From Subsaximicrobium wynnwilliamsii (GTDB taxonomy: Bacteria > Bacteroidota > Bacteroidia > Flavobacteriales > Flavobacteriaceae), in assembly GCF_007997225.1 (NCBI RefSeq), contig NZ_VORM01000002.1, forward strand, positions 248,001 through 312,000: a stretch of 64,000 bases of DNA, read 5' to 3'. The notes below the pieces were generated by a model that saw only the letters and a list, made by a program, of their open reading frames with translations, did not search any database and was not told the origin of the DNA. Each line of letters starts with the position of its first letter. Position 1 is the first letter of the stretch. Both the position numbers and the translations under genes were made by a program. This document shows positions 44,490 to 52,375 of this stretch, one piece after another.

Positions 44490-45420
44490 GTGTTTATACT
44501 GTTATAAGGAGGTTGCCTCAGGTGAAGATTTTCATCGGGAATGTAGCCTTGCTTTTTTTGGAGTTGAAAATCCTCCTAAAATAGAATACTCTCTAAAAGA
44601 AATGTCTGAATTGGCATTAGAAGTTGTGGAGCGCAGTGTTTCTGTTCCTGGAGTTCAACCTAAAATTTCTATGTCCTTGATTGAGGATAATAAAAAGGAC
44701 AAACGATTAACAGTGGTTGGTGCTCTAGGTGGTAATTATATTTTTAAACCACCTTCAGAAGATTATGCTGAAATGCCAGCAAACGAGCATTTGACAATGA
44801 AAATGGCAGAACTATTTGGTATTGAAGTTGTTACGCATTCACTTATTAAGTTGGCTTCTGGGGAATTGTCCTATATCACTAAACGTATTGACAGAAACGA
44901 AGATGGTTCTAAAATCCATATGATCGATATGTTTCAGGTTGTTGAGGCATTTGATAAGTATCGCGGTTCTATGGAACGTATCGGCAAGGCTATTCATGAG
45001 TATGCAGATAATACATTATTAGATCTTCTCCGATTTTACGAATTGACTGTTTTTAGTTTCTTAATTGGTAATAATGATATGCATTTAAAGAACTTCTCTA
45101 TGATAAAAACGTCTTACGGATGGGCTTTATCTCCTGCTTATGATTTATTAAATGTTGCCATTGTTAATCCATTGGACAAAGAAGAATTAGCATTAACTAT
45201 TGCTGGGAAAAAGAAAAAAATAACGAAGAAAATACTCTTTGATTTTGGAGTTGGACTAGGTTTGTCTAAAAAGCAAATTGAAGGGGTTTTTAAACGTTTT
45301 AAGGAATTGCAAGAAGTTGCTATTGACTTGATTAAAATTTCTTTTTTGAGTGAGAGTATGCAGCGTAATTATATTGAATTAATAGAAAATAGATATCATT
45401 TATTTAATAAGACCCATTAA
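44482..45420 (+). CDS. HipT-like serine/threonine kinase toxin with N-terminal zinc ribbon
   Basis: This 312-residue HipA-family kinase lacks the N-subdomain, which is supplied by the preceding gene. It starts with a Cys-x2-Cys...His-x2-Cys cluster (residues 4, 7, 18, 21). A Gly-rich loop preceded by two serines follows (RSVSVPGVQPK, Ser52 and Ser54), then the ATP-lysine in NYIFKPP (Lys89), the catalytic loop GNNDMHLKNF (Asp199) and SPAYDLLN with the metal-binding Asp. HipA/HipT kinases phosphorylate aminoacyl-tRNA synthetases (GltX for HipA, TrpS for HipT of E. coli). The target here is unknown. All catalytic residues are present, so the toxin looks intact. Confidence 0.85.
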   Translation: MSKCLYCYKEVASGEDFHRECSLAFFGVENPPKIEYSLKEMSELALEVVERSVSVPGVQPKISMSLIEDNKKDKRLTVVGALGGNYIFKPPSEDYAEMPANEHLTMKMAELFGIEVVTHSLIKLASGELSYITKRIDRNEDGSKIHMIDMFQVVEAFDKYRGSMERIGKAIHEYADNTLLDLLRFYELTVFSFLIGNNDMHLKNFSMIKTSYGWALSPAYDLLNVAIVNPLDKEELALTIAGKKKKITKKILFDFGVGLGLSKKQIEGVFKRFKELQEVAIDLIKISFLSESMQRNYIELIENRYHLFNKTH

Positions 45421-45496
45421 AAGGTTATAGGTTTTTTTATGAAAATTATATGGTTCTAATAGAGTTAATTGAACTTGTAATATTAAAGCTAAATAT

Positions 45497-46440
45497 ATGG
45501 AATTTGTAGGTCATATTGTTTTGAACACACCTTTCCCATGCCATGGTTCTTGCCTGAATAAAAAAATTGAAATTATTATTGGGCAGCATGTGGGGCATTT
45601 GTATATGCCTATTTTAAGGAATGATATCGAAAAAGAATCACTTCCTTTTCTTTCTGAACCTTTTCCTCAATCAACTGTCAAATTTAACCAAGAAGTAAAT
45701 TGGGGTAGGTTGGTTGACTCGGGCAATAATATTTCATCTGTTGAAACTCTTAAATTTGTTTTCAATATCAAGGATGTAAATTTTTTAAATAACCAAGACA
45801 AATTTATAATAGAGACGGATCGTTGGCTTAAAAAGTTTGAAGAGAATTTGTTTCCACTCTATTGGATTTTAAATCTTGGAACAATTAGAGTTGCTGGAGA
45901 AATGAATAATAATTTTACATATTATTATAAAAATAACGAAGCAAAATCTCAAAATTTATATCAAAAACATAGTGGTACAAAAATTATAATAACGACTCAA
46001 GAAAAAGATGGTCTAAACCTCAAATTATTAAAAAAAATAGTCAGGTTATCAAATCAAAATAAGGAAATCTCCATTGATTATAGACTTTTACGCGATGCGC
46101 ATAAATGTTTCTTAGCGGGTGATTATAGGAGTCAATATTATATATAGGCACTTGCTTAGATATTTTATTAGATACTTTGATTTTAGTTAGATTGCCTACA
46201 AGGTCAATTGAACTTAAAGAATGGATAATAAAGGGTAATAGGACAATTTTTAAAAAAATTGAAATAATTCATGAGTTTGGTCCTAAGATAAATGATTTGA
46301 AATATGTTCAAAAACAGATAAGCAATATTCGTAATGACGTAATTCATGCGGGTTTTGTGCCATCTGAAACAGAGTGTTTGCAATCATATACTTTGATCGC
46401 AAAATTGATGATAGAAAATCAAAAAAGGATTTACGTTTAA
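45497..46440 (+). pseudogene. HEPN-domain protein gene split by a TA-repeat frameshift
   Basis: The first frame (45497-46147, 216 residues) stops inside a (TA)4 tract at 46139-46146. Removing one TA unit joins it without a stop to the downstream frame ending at 46440, giving about 314 residues. The joined C-terminal region (LLRDAHKCFLAGDYRSQYYI then GTCLDILLDTLILV) forms an HEPN-like helical domain, with the RNase motif RNDVIH (R-x4-H) in SNIRNDVIHAGF. The N-terminal 180 residues are unfamiliar. HEPN RNases often act in toxin-antitoxin and phage defence systems. The gene may be a pseudogene, phase-variable, or rescued by frameshifting. Confidence 0.65.
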
Positions 46441-46463
46441 TTTTACTTTATGAAAGACAATAG

Positions 46464-47414
46464 TCATGAGAGAAAGGATTGTGGTATTGGTTCATTATCC
46501 TCAAAAGTGGATTTAAAAAATATTAATAGTTTCTGCTCATTCAGATAAAATTTTCCTTTACTATTAGGAGTTTTTCCTAGTACACTGAAAAATTCATAGA
46601 CATACTCTAGGCTGACTCTAGAAATGAGATGGTTTTGCATTTTTGAAAGATCCTCCTTTTTTAATTCAGGTTTCTTTGTATTAGCGATAATTTCTCCATT
46701 TAAATACTTTTTGAATATTGGTGTAAACAATTCATTTTTAGAAAATATAATGCTCCAAGCTCGATAATGATAACCTTCAAATACTCCATCTTGATAACCA
46801 TTGCCTATTTCGAATTGGATATCTGAATTGATAGTGAAAAGAAATCCTTTGCCACTAGTCACTGTTGGCGACGATGATCTGTCAGTAGTAATAAACTTGA
46901 ATACCTCATTGGCATAGCTTTCTCTATCTGGTGATCCTAAATTAAGAAGCAATGGTGTTATTAAATCTTTTTCGAAATCATTGAAACCTTCATTAAATCC
47001 TTCCGCATATTTTTTGAAATATGGTTTTAAATCTAATAAACTATTCAAATTGTGATTGCCTTCTAATGTATGTTTTTCAAATGGATGCAATAGGCTATTT
47101 ATCTTAGTCCATAAACTTATCCTACTATGATATGCACCTTCAATTACGAAAGGAAAGGGAGAAATAGCCTGGCCATAAATGCTATAATTAGAGTTTTTAG
47201 AAAGCTTTTGCCACTCTTCTTTATATAATAAGCTTTTATTTTGCGCAATATAACTCTGCTTTATAGCTTCATCAATTGAACGATACATTAATAGATGATG
47301 ATGAGTAAGTACATCAGGCACAATATTTATTGTTTCTACACTATTAAGAGTTTCAATAAATTTAAATTTTCTAATTTTTTCTAGAAGCTCTTCGTTTATT
47401 AAGATGTCTTTCAT
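46464..47414 (-). CDS. Unknown protein of mobile-element type
   Basis: This 316-residue protein has no recognised domain. The C-terminal pattern YVYEFFSVLGKTPNSKGKFY followed by LNEQKLLIFFKSTF resembles the tail of several uncharacterised cargo proteins found next to integrases in Bacteroidota (pattern: phi-x2-F-x2-L, N-x-KGKxYL, xxFIxxxF). It is intact, converges with the HEPN gene and lies just downstream of the integrase remnant on the same strand. Function unknown. Confidence 0.55.
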   Translation of the reverse strand: MKDILINEELLEKIRKFKFIETLNSVETINIVPDVLTHHHLLMYRSIDEAIKQSYIAQNKSLLYKEEWQKLSKNSNYSIYGQAISPFPFVIEGAYHSRISLWTKINSLLHPFEKHTLEGNHNLNSLLDLKPYFKKYAEGFNEGFNDFEKDLITPLLLNLGSPDRESYANEVFKFITTDRSSSPTVTSGKGFLFTINSDIQFEIGNGYQDGVFEGYHYRAWSIIFSKNELFTPIFKKYLNGEIIANTKKPELKKEDLSKMQNHLISRVSLEYVYEFFSVLGKTPNSKGKFYLNEQKLLIFFKSTFEDNEPIPQSFLS

Positions 47415-47467
47415 ATTTGTAGTGTAGTAAGTGTATTAAATGTAGCTTTAAAACAAACAATTATATT

Positions 47468-48689
47468 TTAGAAGTCAAGTAAAGAATTCGCAAATTCCTT
47501 CTTTGCTTTATCTTCAAAACCTGCAAAATAATTCTTTGTTACATTGAGGTCACTATGATTTAATGCTTCACTAATAAATTCCATTGATGCTCCCTTTCGA
47601 ATCGAATTAGTAGCAAAAGAATGACGCGCCCAATAAAAACTACAATCCTCAGGTAGTTCGTTTGCTTTTGCTATTCTTTTAATATGGTCATTTATATAAC
47701 GATTGAAATTTTTAATTTTCTTGTATTGAGTTTCGCTTCCTTCGGTTTGTGTTACAATGTCAAACACCAAACCATTTTTCTTTTTGTCGCCTTATGTTTT
47801 AATCACGCTTTTTGTAAATTCGGTCAAATAAATAGTTAATTCTGTCTTTTCTGAGGACTTATCAAAAGTTTTGGCTCTATTATAGGTGAATTTATTATCA
47901 GCAATATCTGAATATTTCAGTAAGGCGATATCTTTCAAATTCACACCATTACAAGCATAGCTAAAAAACCAAAAATCTTTGACCTTTCCCTCGTTCTCAT
48001 TGGCAACCTTAGCATTAAACAGTGTTTTGAGTTGCACACTATCTAATGCTTTTTTAACCTTCTTAATACGAGGTATTTTGTATTGGTTTTTTCCAAAGGG
48101 ATAAATATCATTACCAATATCATTTTCTTGAATGGCATTATTAAAGACAGCTCTTAATGTCCTGGTATAAATTCCTATAGTGGTATAGCTTTTACCTTTG
48201 CCAACCATAAATAGTTCATAATCCTTCAACCAATCGACTGTAATATCAGTAAAGGATAATTTATCAATACTACATCTCTTTTGAGCTCACTAAAAGTAGC
48301 TAAGGAATTAAGGGTGTATCTGTAGCTTTCTGCTGTGCCAATTTTGTCATTACTTATATGTTTGTCGAGACTAAATTAAAATGATATTTTATGTTATTTT
48401 TATCGGTGGATTTTCAAAATAGCTTTGATTCAAATTTAGAAAAATCAAAAACAGACATTGCTTTGGCTTCATCATTCGCTCTTTTTTCAATAGCCTTTAA
48501 CTTTAATATTATTTCTTTGTTCGTGCCTCTTAATTTTTTATTTTCAGGGTTTAACCATATGGTGTCAAACTCTTTTTCTGTTAAGCCGATTCCAGTGGTG
48601 AAGTATCTTACTTTTTTAACATTTTCATGATAAATTGAAATATTATAAGTCATCCCTTTTTGATTTAAACCAAAGATGTATGTATTCAC
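47468..48689 (-). pseudogene. Tyrosine recombinase (integrase), broken into at least three frames
   Basis: Minus-strand fragments in order are: the N-terminal arm-binding domain (48414-48689, MNTYIFGLNQKGMTYNISIY), the core-binding and first catalytic part (47792-48229, including the SYTTIGIYTRTLRAVFNNAI helix and FSYACNGVNLKDIALLKYSD), and the C-terminal catalytic part (47468-47770, YWARHSFATNSIRKG and LNHSDLNVTKNYF with the nucleophile Tyr). Stops or frameshifts separate the pieces, for example in-frame stops around 48285-48365 and near 47780. The gene resembles Bacteroidota integrases with Arm-DNA-bind and phage_int_SAM_5 domains. It probably mediated integration at the tRNA. Confidence 0.85.
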
Positions 48690-48825
48690 ACAATTTTCAC
48701 ACTTTTCATGGTATTAAAGAGTAATGAACAGGTATTGTATTTTGATGATATTAGTGAGTTGCTTGTAAACAAAGGGTTTTTTGAGTACTTAGGTAAAGTA
48801 CAGGTAATGAACAAATACAAGGACT

Positions 48826-48946
48826 CTTGATTACGGCTCAAGAGGTTACTGGTTTGAATCCAGTCGAGGTCACGAATAAATCATACAATAAGAAAAAACG
48901 CCAAGTTTACTTGAGCGTTTTTTTGTTTGTATGATTTTCAAAGCGG
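48826..48946 (+). repeat. Right copy of 121-bp perfect direct repeat (attR-type)
   Basis: Identical to 43131-43251. It holds the tRNA-Arg 3' half (from the anticodon stem) and the terminator, but not the 5' half, so it is not a functional tRNA. It lies 137 bases upstream of the integrase start. Confidence 0.9.
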
Positions 48947-49275
48947 CGCTTTGCTGGACCACCGCAGGTAATCCTGGAGTTTTCAATTGCTACAATGAAT
49001 CTAATTTAGCTTGAGCGTTTTTTTGTTTGTATGATTTTCAAAGCGGAGCTTTGCTGGACCACCGCAGGTAATCCTGGAGTTTTCAATTTCTACAATGAAT
49101 CTAATCTAGCTTGAGCGTTTTTTTGTTTGTATGATTTTCAAAGCGGCGCTTGGCTGGACCACCGCAGGTAATCCTGGAGTTTTCAATTGCTACAATGAAT
49201 CTAATCTAGCTTGAGCGTTTTTTTGTTTGTATGATTTTCAAAGCGGCGCTTTGCTGGAACACCGCAGGGAATCTA
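48910..49275. repeat. 100-bp satellite repeat, array 2
   Basis: Units start at 48910, 49010, 49110 and 49210, an exact 100-base period with three full units and 66 bases of a fourth. They differ at a handful of positions (for example GGCGC or GGAGC in the hairpin). The fourth unit breaks off at ACCGCAGG. Confidence 0.93.
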
Positions 49276-49528
49276 GTTCTCCTATTTGATGCGCCAAGTG
49301 TACTTGAGCGACTTTCTATTTAAGTATTTTCATGGCAGAGCTCATTTTGAATCGCTGCAACTGATTCTGCAATTTATCACTTGCCCAAGCTTACTTAAAT
49401 TTATCAGTTTGAACTTTTTGTTTGAAATCCCGAAGCTTCATGAGAAGCGTTATATGAACAACAAAGTTATGTCACTCAATATCCAATCAAAAACCGACAA
49501 CCCCATTCTATATAACTCAAATTAAGTT
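49276..49528. other. Degenerate repeat-like sequence at left edge of island 2
   Basis: After the array stops, GCGCCAAGTGTACTTGAGCG (49291-49310) still resembles the tRNA terminator and unit start, then similarity fades. A short open frame here (49286-49525) is not protein-like. Confidence 0.4.
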
Positions 49529-49626
49529 CATACCTGAAAAGGTATAATTAAGAACAGAAATAAAAAATTATACCTAATGAGGTATAAAATTTATACATTG
49601 CATTACTTTACACCCTTATGGGTATA
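49529..49626 (+). promoter_or_regulatory. Three palindromic operators before the orphan HipB-like gene
   Basis: Three 18-bp sites of form TATACCT-N4-AGGTATA: 49529-49546 (CATACCT, AGGTATA), 49569-49586 (perfect) and 49609-49626 (TACACCC, GGGTATA). Spacing is 40 bases each, close to four helical turns. The third overlaps the upstream candidate ATG at 49618. Confidence 0.7.
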
Positions 49627-49629
49627 ATT

Positions 49630-49872
49630 ATGAAAGATTGGAATCGAAATAATACTATTGCTGAATTTGTTAGGAATAGCAGAAAAGCAAGTAAAATGAC
49701 ACAGTTAGAGTTATCTGATTTGACTGGTGTTGGAATACGATTTATACGAGATATAGAACAAGGGAAGCCAAATTTAATGACTGCAAAAATAAATCAAGTT
49801 CTACTGTTTTTTGGACAAGAACTATCTCCAAGGCCAATAAGTGATGCCACAAGGAGGAATTTGCTTGCATAA
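49630..49872 (+). CDS. Orphan HipB-like XRE transcriptional regulator
   Basis: This 80-residue helix-turn-helix protein of the HipB/y4mF type has a DNA-binding core SKMTQLELSDLTGVGIRFI then RDIEQGKPNLMTAKINQVL, and the usual FFGQELSP tail. I place the start at 49630. An ATG at 49618 lies inside operator 3. HipB genes are normally followed by hipA, but here only about 260 bases of non-coding sequence separate it from the restriction operon, so it may be the remnant of a lost module or now control the restriction genes. Confidence 0.78.
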   Translation: MKDWNRNNTIAEFVRNSRKASKMTQLELSDLTGVGIRFIRDIEQGKPNLMTAKINQVLLFFGQELSPRPISDATRRNLLA

Positions 49873-50099
49873 CTACGATAGATTTTTAAGTATTGAGGAA
49901 GATGCTATATATTTTGAGGAAATCAAAGCGAAGATGCGTCAACAGTCCTCGCTCGCTGTTAATTAGCTCAATATATAAACAAAATTCTTAATATGAGTTT
50001 TAAGAATTAAAGCACGAATAAGTATAGATGAATTTGTATAGTTATTACATCATAGCTATTATGTATTAAATGTTGATTGTTTTACAATATTATTTTGTG
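49873..50099. other. Gap between the HipB-like gene and hsdS
   Basis: A short frame at about 49875-49965 reads YDRFLSIEEDAIYFEEIKAK and may be a remnant of deleted coding sequence. The rest is AT-rich with no gene. Confidence 0.35.
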
Positions 50100-50107
50100 T
50101 ATATTTG
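50077..50107 (+). promoter_or_regulatory. Promoter of the type I RM operon
   Basis: TTG (50077-50079) and TATATTTG (50100-50107) are 20 bases apart. The -7 box ends 27 bases before the hsdS start at 50135. Confidence 0.6.
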
Positions 50108-50134
50108 CATCGTACTAATTATGTATGTAGGATT

Positions 50135-50722
50135 ATGCAAAACAAATCAGTTGTTCTAAAATCAATTCTCGCTTATAACGGACTCTCTTCTGGGCACTCT
50201 TTTAGGGATAAAATAAAACACACCCACAATGGAAGCCTTCGTGTTATTCAGCTAAAAGATTTTGAGGAAAATTACACCGTTATTGGCAATGATTGTGTTT
50301 TGGTTGACGGAGAAAAAATCAAAACCAAAAACTATTTAGAGAATGGAGATGTACTTTTTATTTCTAAAGGGGCAAATAATTTTGCTGTATCTTACATGGG
50401 TTTCGACGACATCCCGACAATTGCTTCCTCTGCTTTATTCGTACTTAAAATAAATAAAAATCTCGCAAATCCAGATTTCGTTGCTTGGTACATCAATCAG
50501 TCAAAAGTTCAAAATTACTTCAAAACAAATGAGGCTGGCACATATACAACGAGTATAAACAAAGCAACAATAGAACATGCGCCAATTATACTTCCTTCTT
50601 TAGAAATGCAGACCAAAATAGCTAAAATTGCAAACCTTCATAATCAGGAGTTAGTACTTAACAATAAAATAATAGAACTAAAAAATAAACTAACAACTGC
50701 CCAACTTTTAAACATACTATAA
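50135..50722 (+). CDS. Half-size type I specificity subunit (single TRD)
   Basis: This 195-residue HsdS-like protein has one target recognition domain (RVIQLKDFEENYTVIGNDCV then GDVLFISKGANNFAVSY, ending with the PIILPSLEMQTKIAKI element) and one short coiled region (LNNKIIELKNKLTTAQLL). Full HsdS proteins have two TRDs. A half-subunit can dimerise to recognise a palindromic target. The start at 50135 follows the promoter. The gene is 1 base from hsdM, so the two are coupled. A full-length hsdS lies further down in the same operon. Confidence 0.8.
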   Translation: MQNKSVVLKSILAYNGLSSGHSFRDKIKHTHNGSLRVIQLKDFEENYTVIGNDCVLVDGEKIKTKNYLENGDVLFISKGANNFAVSYMGFDDIPTIASSALFVLKINKNLANPDFVAWYINQSKVQNYFKTNEAGTYTTSINKATIEHAPIILPSLEMQTKIAKIANLHNQELVLNNKIIELKNKLTTAQLLNIL

Positions 50723-50723
50723 A

Positions 50724-52247
50724 ATGTCAAATAAATTGAAACCAACACAAGACCAAATAAACGCTGCATTATGGAATGCCTGCGACACTTTTAGAGGTGC
50801 GTTTGATTCCTCAGAATACAAAAACTACATTTTGGTTTTTATGTTCATCAAGTATTTAAGTGATGTTTGGAAAGACCATTACAATGCCCTCAAAGAACAG
50901 TATGGTGACAACGAGGAATTAATTCAAAGAAAACTAAAACGTGAGCGCTTTGTGCTTCCGCCCAATTGTTCTTTTGATTTTATATTCGATCATAGAAACG
51001 ATACCGATATTGGCGAGAAAATAGATAAAATCTTTGCCCAAATAGAAGAGCGCAATATTGAAAAGTTGGATGGTGTTTTTAGAAACATCAGTTTCAACTC
51101 AGATAAATTAGGACAAACTAAAGATCGTAACCGTCGTCTTAAGAACCTAATCAATGACTTCGCAAAACCAGAACTAGATTTCCGTCCATCACTTTGGGAT
51201 GATAAAGAAGATATTCTTGGAGAAGCTTATATGTATCTGTTAGAAAAGTTCGCATCTGGTGCTGGTAAAAAAGGCGGAGAATTTTTTACGCCAAAAGAAG
51301 TGTCTGGCTTATTGGCAAAATTAGTGTCGCCAAAAGAAGGAGACCGCATATTTGATCCAACGTGTGGTTCTGGTTCTCTTCTAATTAAAGTAGCCGAAGA
51401 AACCAAAGATAAAGAAGGCAATTCTACCAATAATTTTGCCATCTACGGACAAGAAAGTAATGGCGATACTTGGGCATTGAGTAAAATGAACTGTTTTTTA
51501 CATAAAATGGATTCTGCTCAGATTGAGTGGTGCGACACCATTAACAATCCTAAACTTATAGAAGGCGACGCCTTAATGAAGTTTGATATTGTAGTGGCAA
51601 ATCCGCCTTTTAGCCTCGATAAATGGGGACACGAGAACGCAGAAGCAGACCGTTACAAAAGATTTCTTCGTGGTGTACCACCAAAATCGAAAGGAGATTA
51701 TGCCTTTATCCTACACATGATTGAAACCACATCGCCTAAAGGTAAAGTTGGTGTCATTGTGCCACATGGAGTGCTTTTTCGTGGAGGTGCAGAGCAGAAA
51801 ATACGCCAAAAACTAATTGAAGAAAATCTATTGGAAGCGGTTATTGGCTTACCTACTAACCTATTCTATGGCACAGGGATTCCTGCTGCGATTCTTATTT
51901 TTAATAAAGCAAAAACAACAAAAGATATATTATTCATTGATGCTAGTAAAGGCTTTGAAGATGGTAAAAAGCAAAATGTGTTGCGAACAAAAGACATAGA
52001 TAGAATTGTCGCTACACACAAGGATTTTAAAACTATTGAAAAATTTAGTACCGTTGTAAAACCAAAAGAAGTCGCTGAGAATGATTACAACCTTAACATA
52101 CCACGCTATGTAGATACGTTTGAAGAAGAAGCCCCAGTTGACATCGCAGAAGTGCAGAAAAATATAGTCCAACTAGAAGCTGAATTAGTAGAAGTACGTG
52201 CAGAAATGAACAAACATCTAAAGGAGTTAGGATTTTTCCCATCCTAA
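50724..52247 (+). CDS. hsdM: Type I restriction-modification methyltransferase HsdM
   Basis: This 507-residue N6-adenine DNA methyltransferase has an N-terminal HsdM_N helical domain (residues 8-150, NAALWNACDTFRGAFDSSEY). The Rossmann catalytic domain has SAM motif DPTCGSGSLLIK and catalytic NPPF in DIVVANPPFSLDKWG, plus GDYAFILHMIE and the GVLFRGGAEQKIR segment. A C-terminal coiled region (ELVEVRAEMNKHLKEL) contacts HsdS. It methylates host DNA when joined by an S subunit and restricts with HsdR at 56.5 kb. Confidence 0.96.
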   Translation: MSNKLKPTQDQINAALWNACDTFRGAFDSSEYKNYILVFMFIKYLSDVWKDHYNALKEQYGDNEELIQRKLKRERFVLPPNCSFDFIFDHRNDTDIGEKIDKIFAQIEERNIEKLDGVFRNISFNSDKLGQTKDRNRRLKNLINDFAKPELDFRPSLWDDKEDILGEAYMYLLEKFASGAGKKGGEFFTPKEVSGLLAKLVSPKEGDRIFDPTCGSGSLLIKVAEETKDKEGNSTNNFAIYGQESNGDTWALSKMNCFLHKMDSAQIEWCDTINNPKLIEGDALMKFDIVVANPPFSLDKWGHENAEADRYKRFLRGVPPKSKGDYAFILHMIETTSPKGKVGVIVPHGVLFRGGAEQKIRQKLIEENLLEAVIGLPTNLFYGTGIPAAILIFNKAKTTKDILFIDASKGFEDGKKQNVLRTKDIDRIVATHKDFKTIEKFSTVVKPKEVAENDYNLNIPRYVDTFEEEAPVDIAEVQKNIVQLEAELVEVRAEMNKHLKELGFFPS

Positions 52248-52248
52248 A

Positions 52249-52359
52249 TCCTTCCCTAAAGGAAGGACTTTTGATTGATAAAATAGAAATAGCAGTTGTT
52301 CGAAAATTTCGAATAACTGAATAAGAAAGTAGTAAAGTTGTCAAGTAATACTTGACAAC
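52249..52359 (+). promoter_or_regulatory. Three successive inverted repeats between hsdM and rhuM
   Basis: Stem 1: TCCTTCC/GGAAGGA (52249-52267). Stem 2: CAGTTGTTCGAAA / TTTCGAATAACTG (52293-52319, near-perfect). Stem 3: GTTGTCAAGT / ACTTGACAAC around AAT (52337-52359, perfect). Stem 3 lies 17 bases before the rhuM ATG. They could attenuate or insulate expression of the genes after hsdM. Confidence 0.7.
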
Positions 52360-52375
52360 TCAAAACAGAATGCTT

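Larger units (their letters stand above)
43392..48825. mobile_element. Genomic island 1 at tRNA-Arg (HipBST, HEPN, decayed integrase)
   Basis: An AT-rich segment lies between tRNA 3'-end copies. It carries a toxin-antitoxin module, a frameshifted HEPN gene, an unknown gene and a tyrosine integrase pseudogene whose 5' end faces the right copy. The integrase, tRNA target and direct repeat together support site-specific integration. The decayed integrase suggests the element is now fixed. Confidence 0.8.

Noticed and set aside
48826-48873. Second tRNA-Arg gene
   Set aside because: Only the 3' part from the anticodon stem is present. The acceptor 5' strand and D arm are missing.
49286-49525. Open frame of 79 codons at left edge of island 2
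   Set aside because: Begins in degenerate repeat sequence and lacks protein-like character or promoter.
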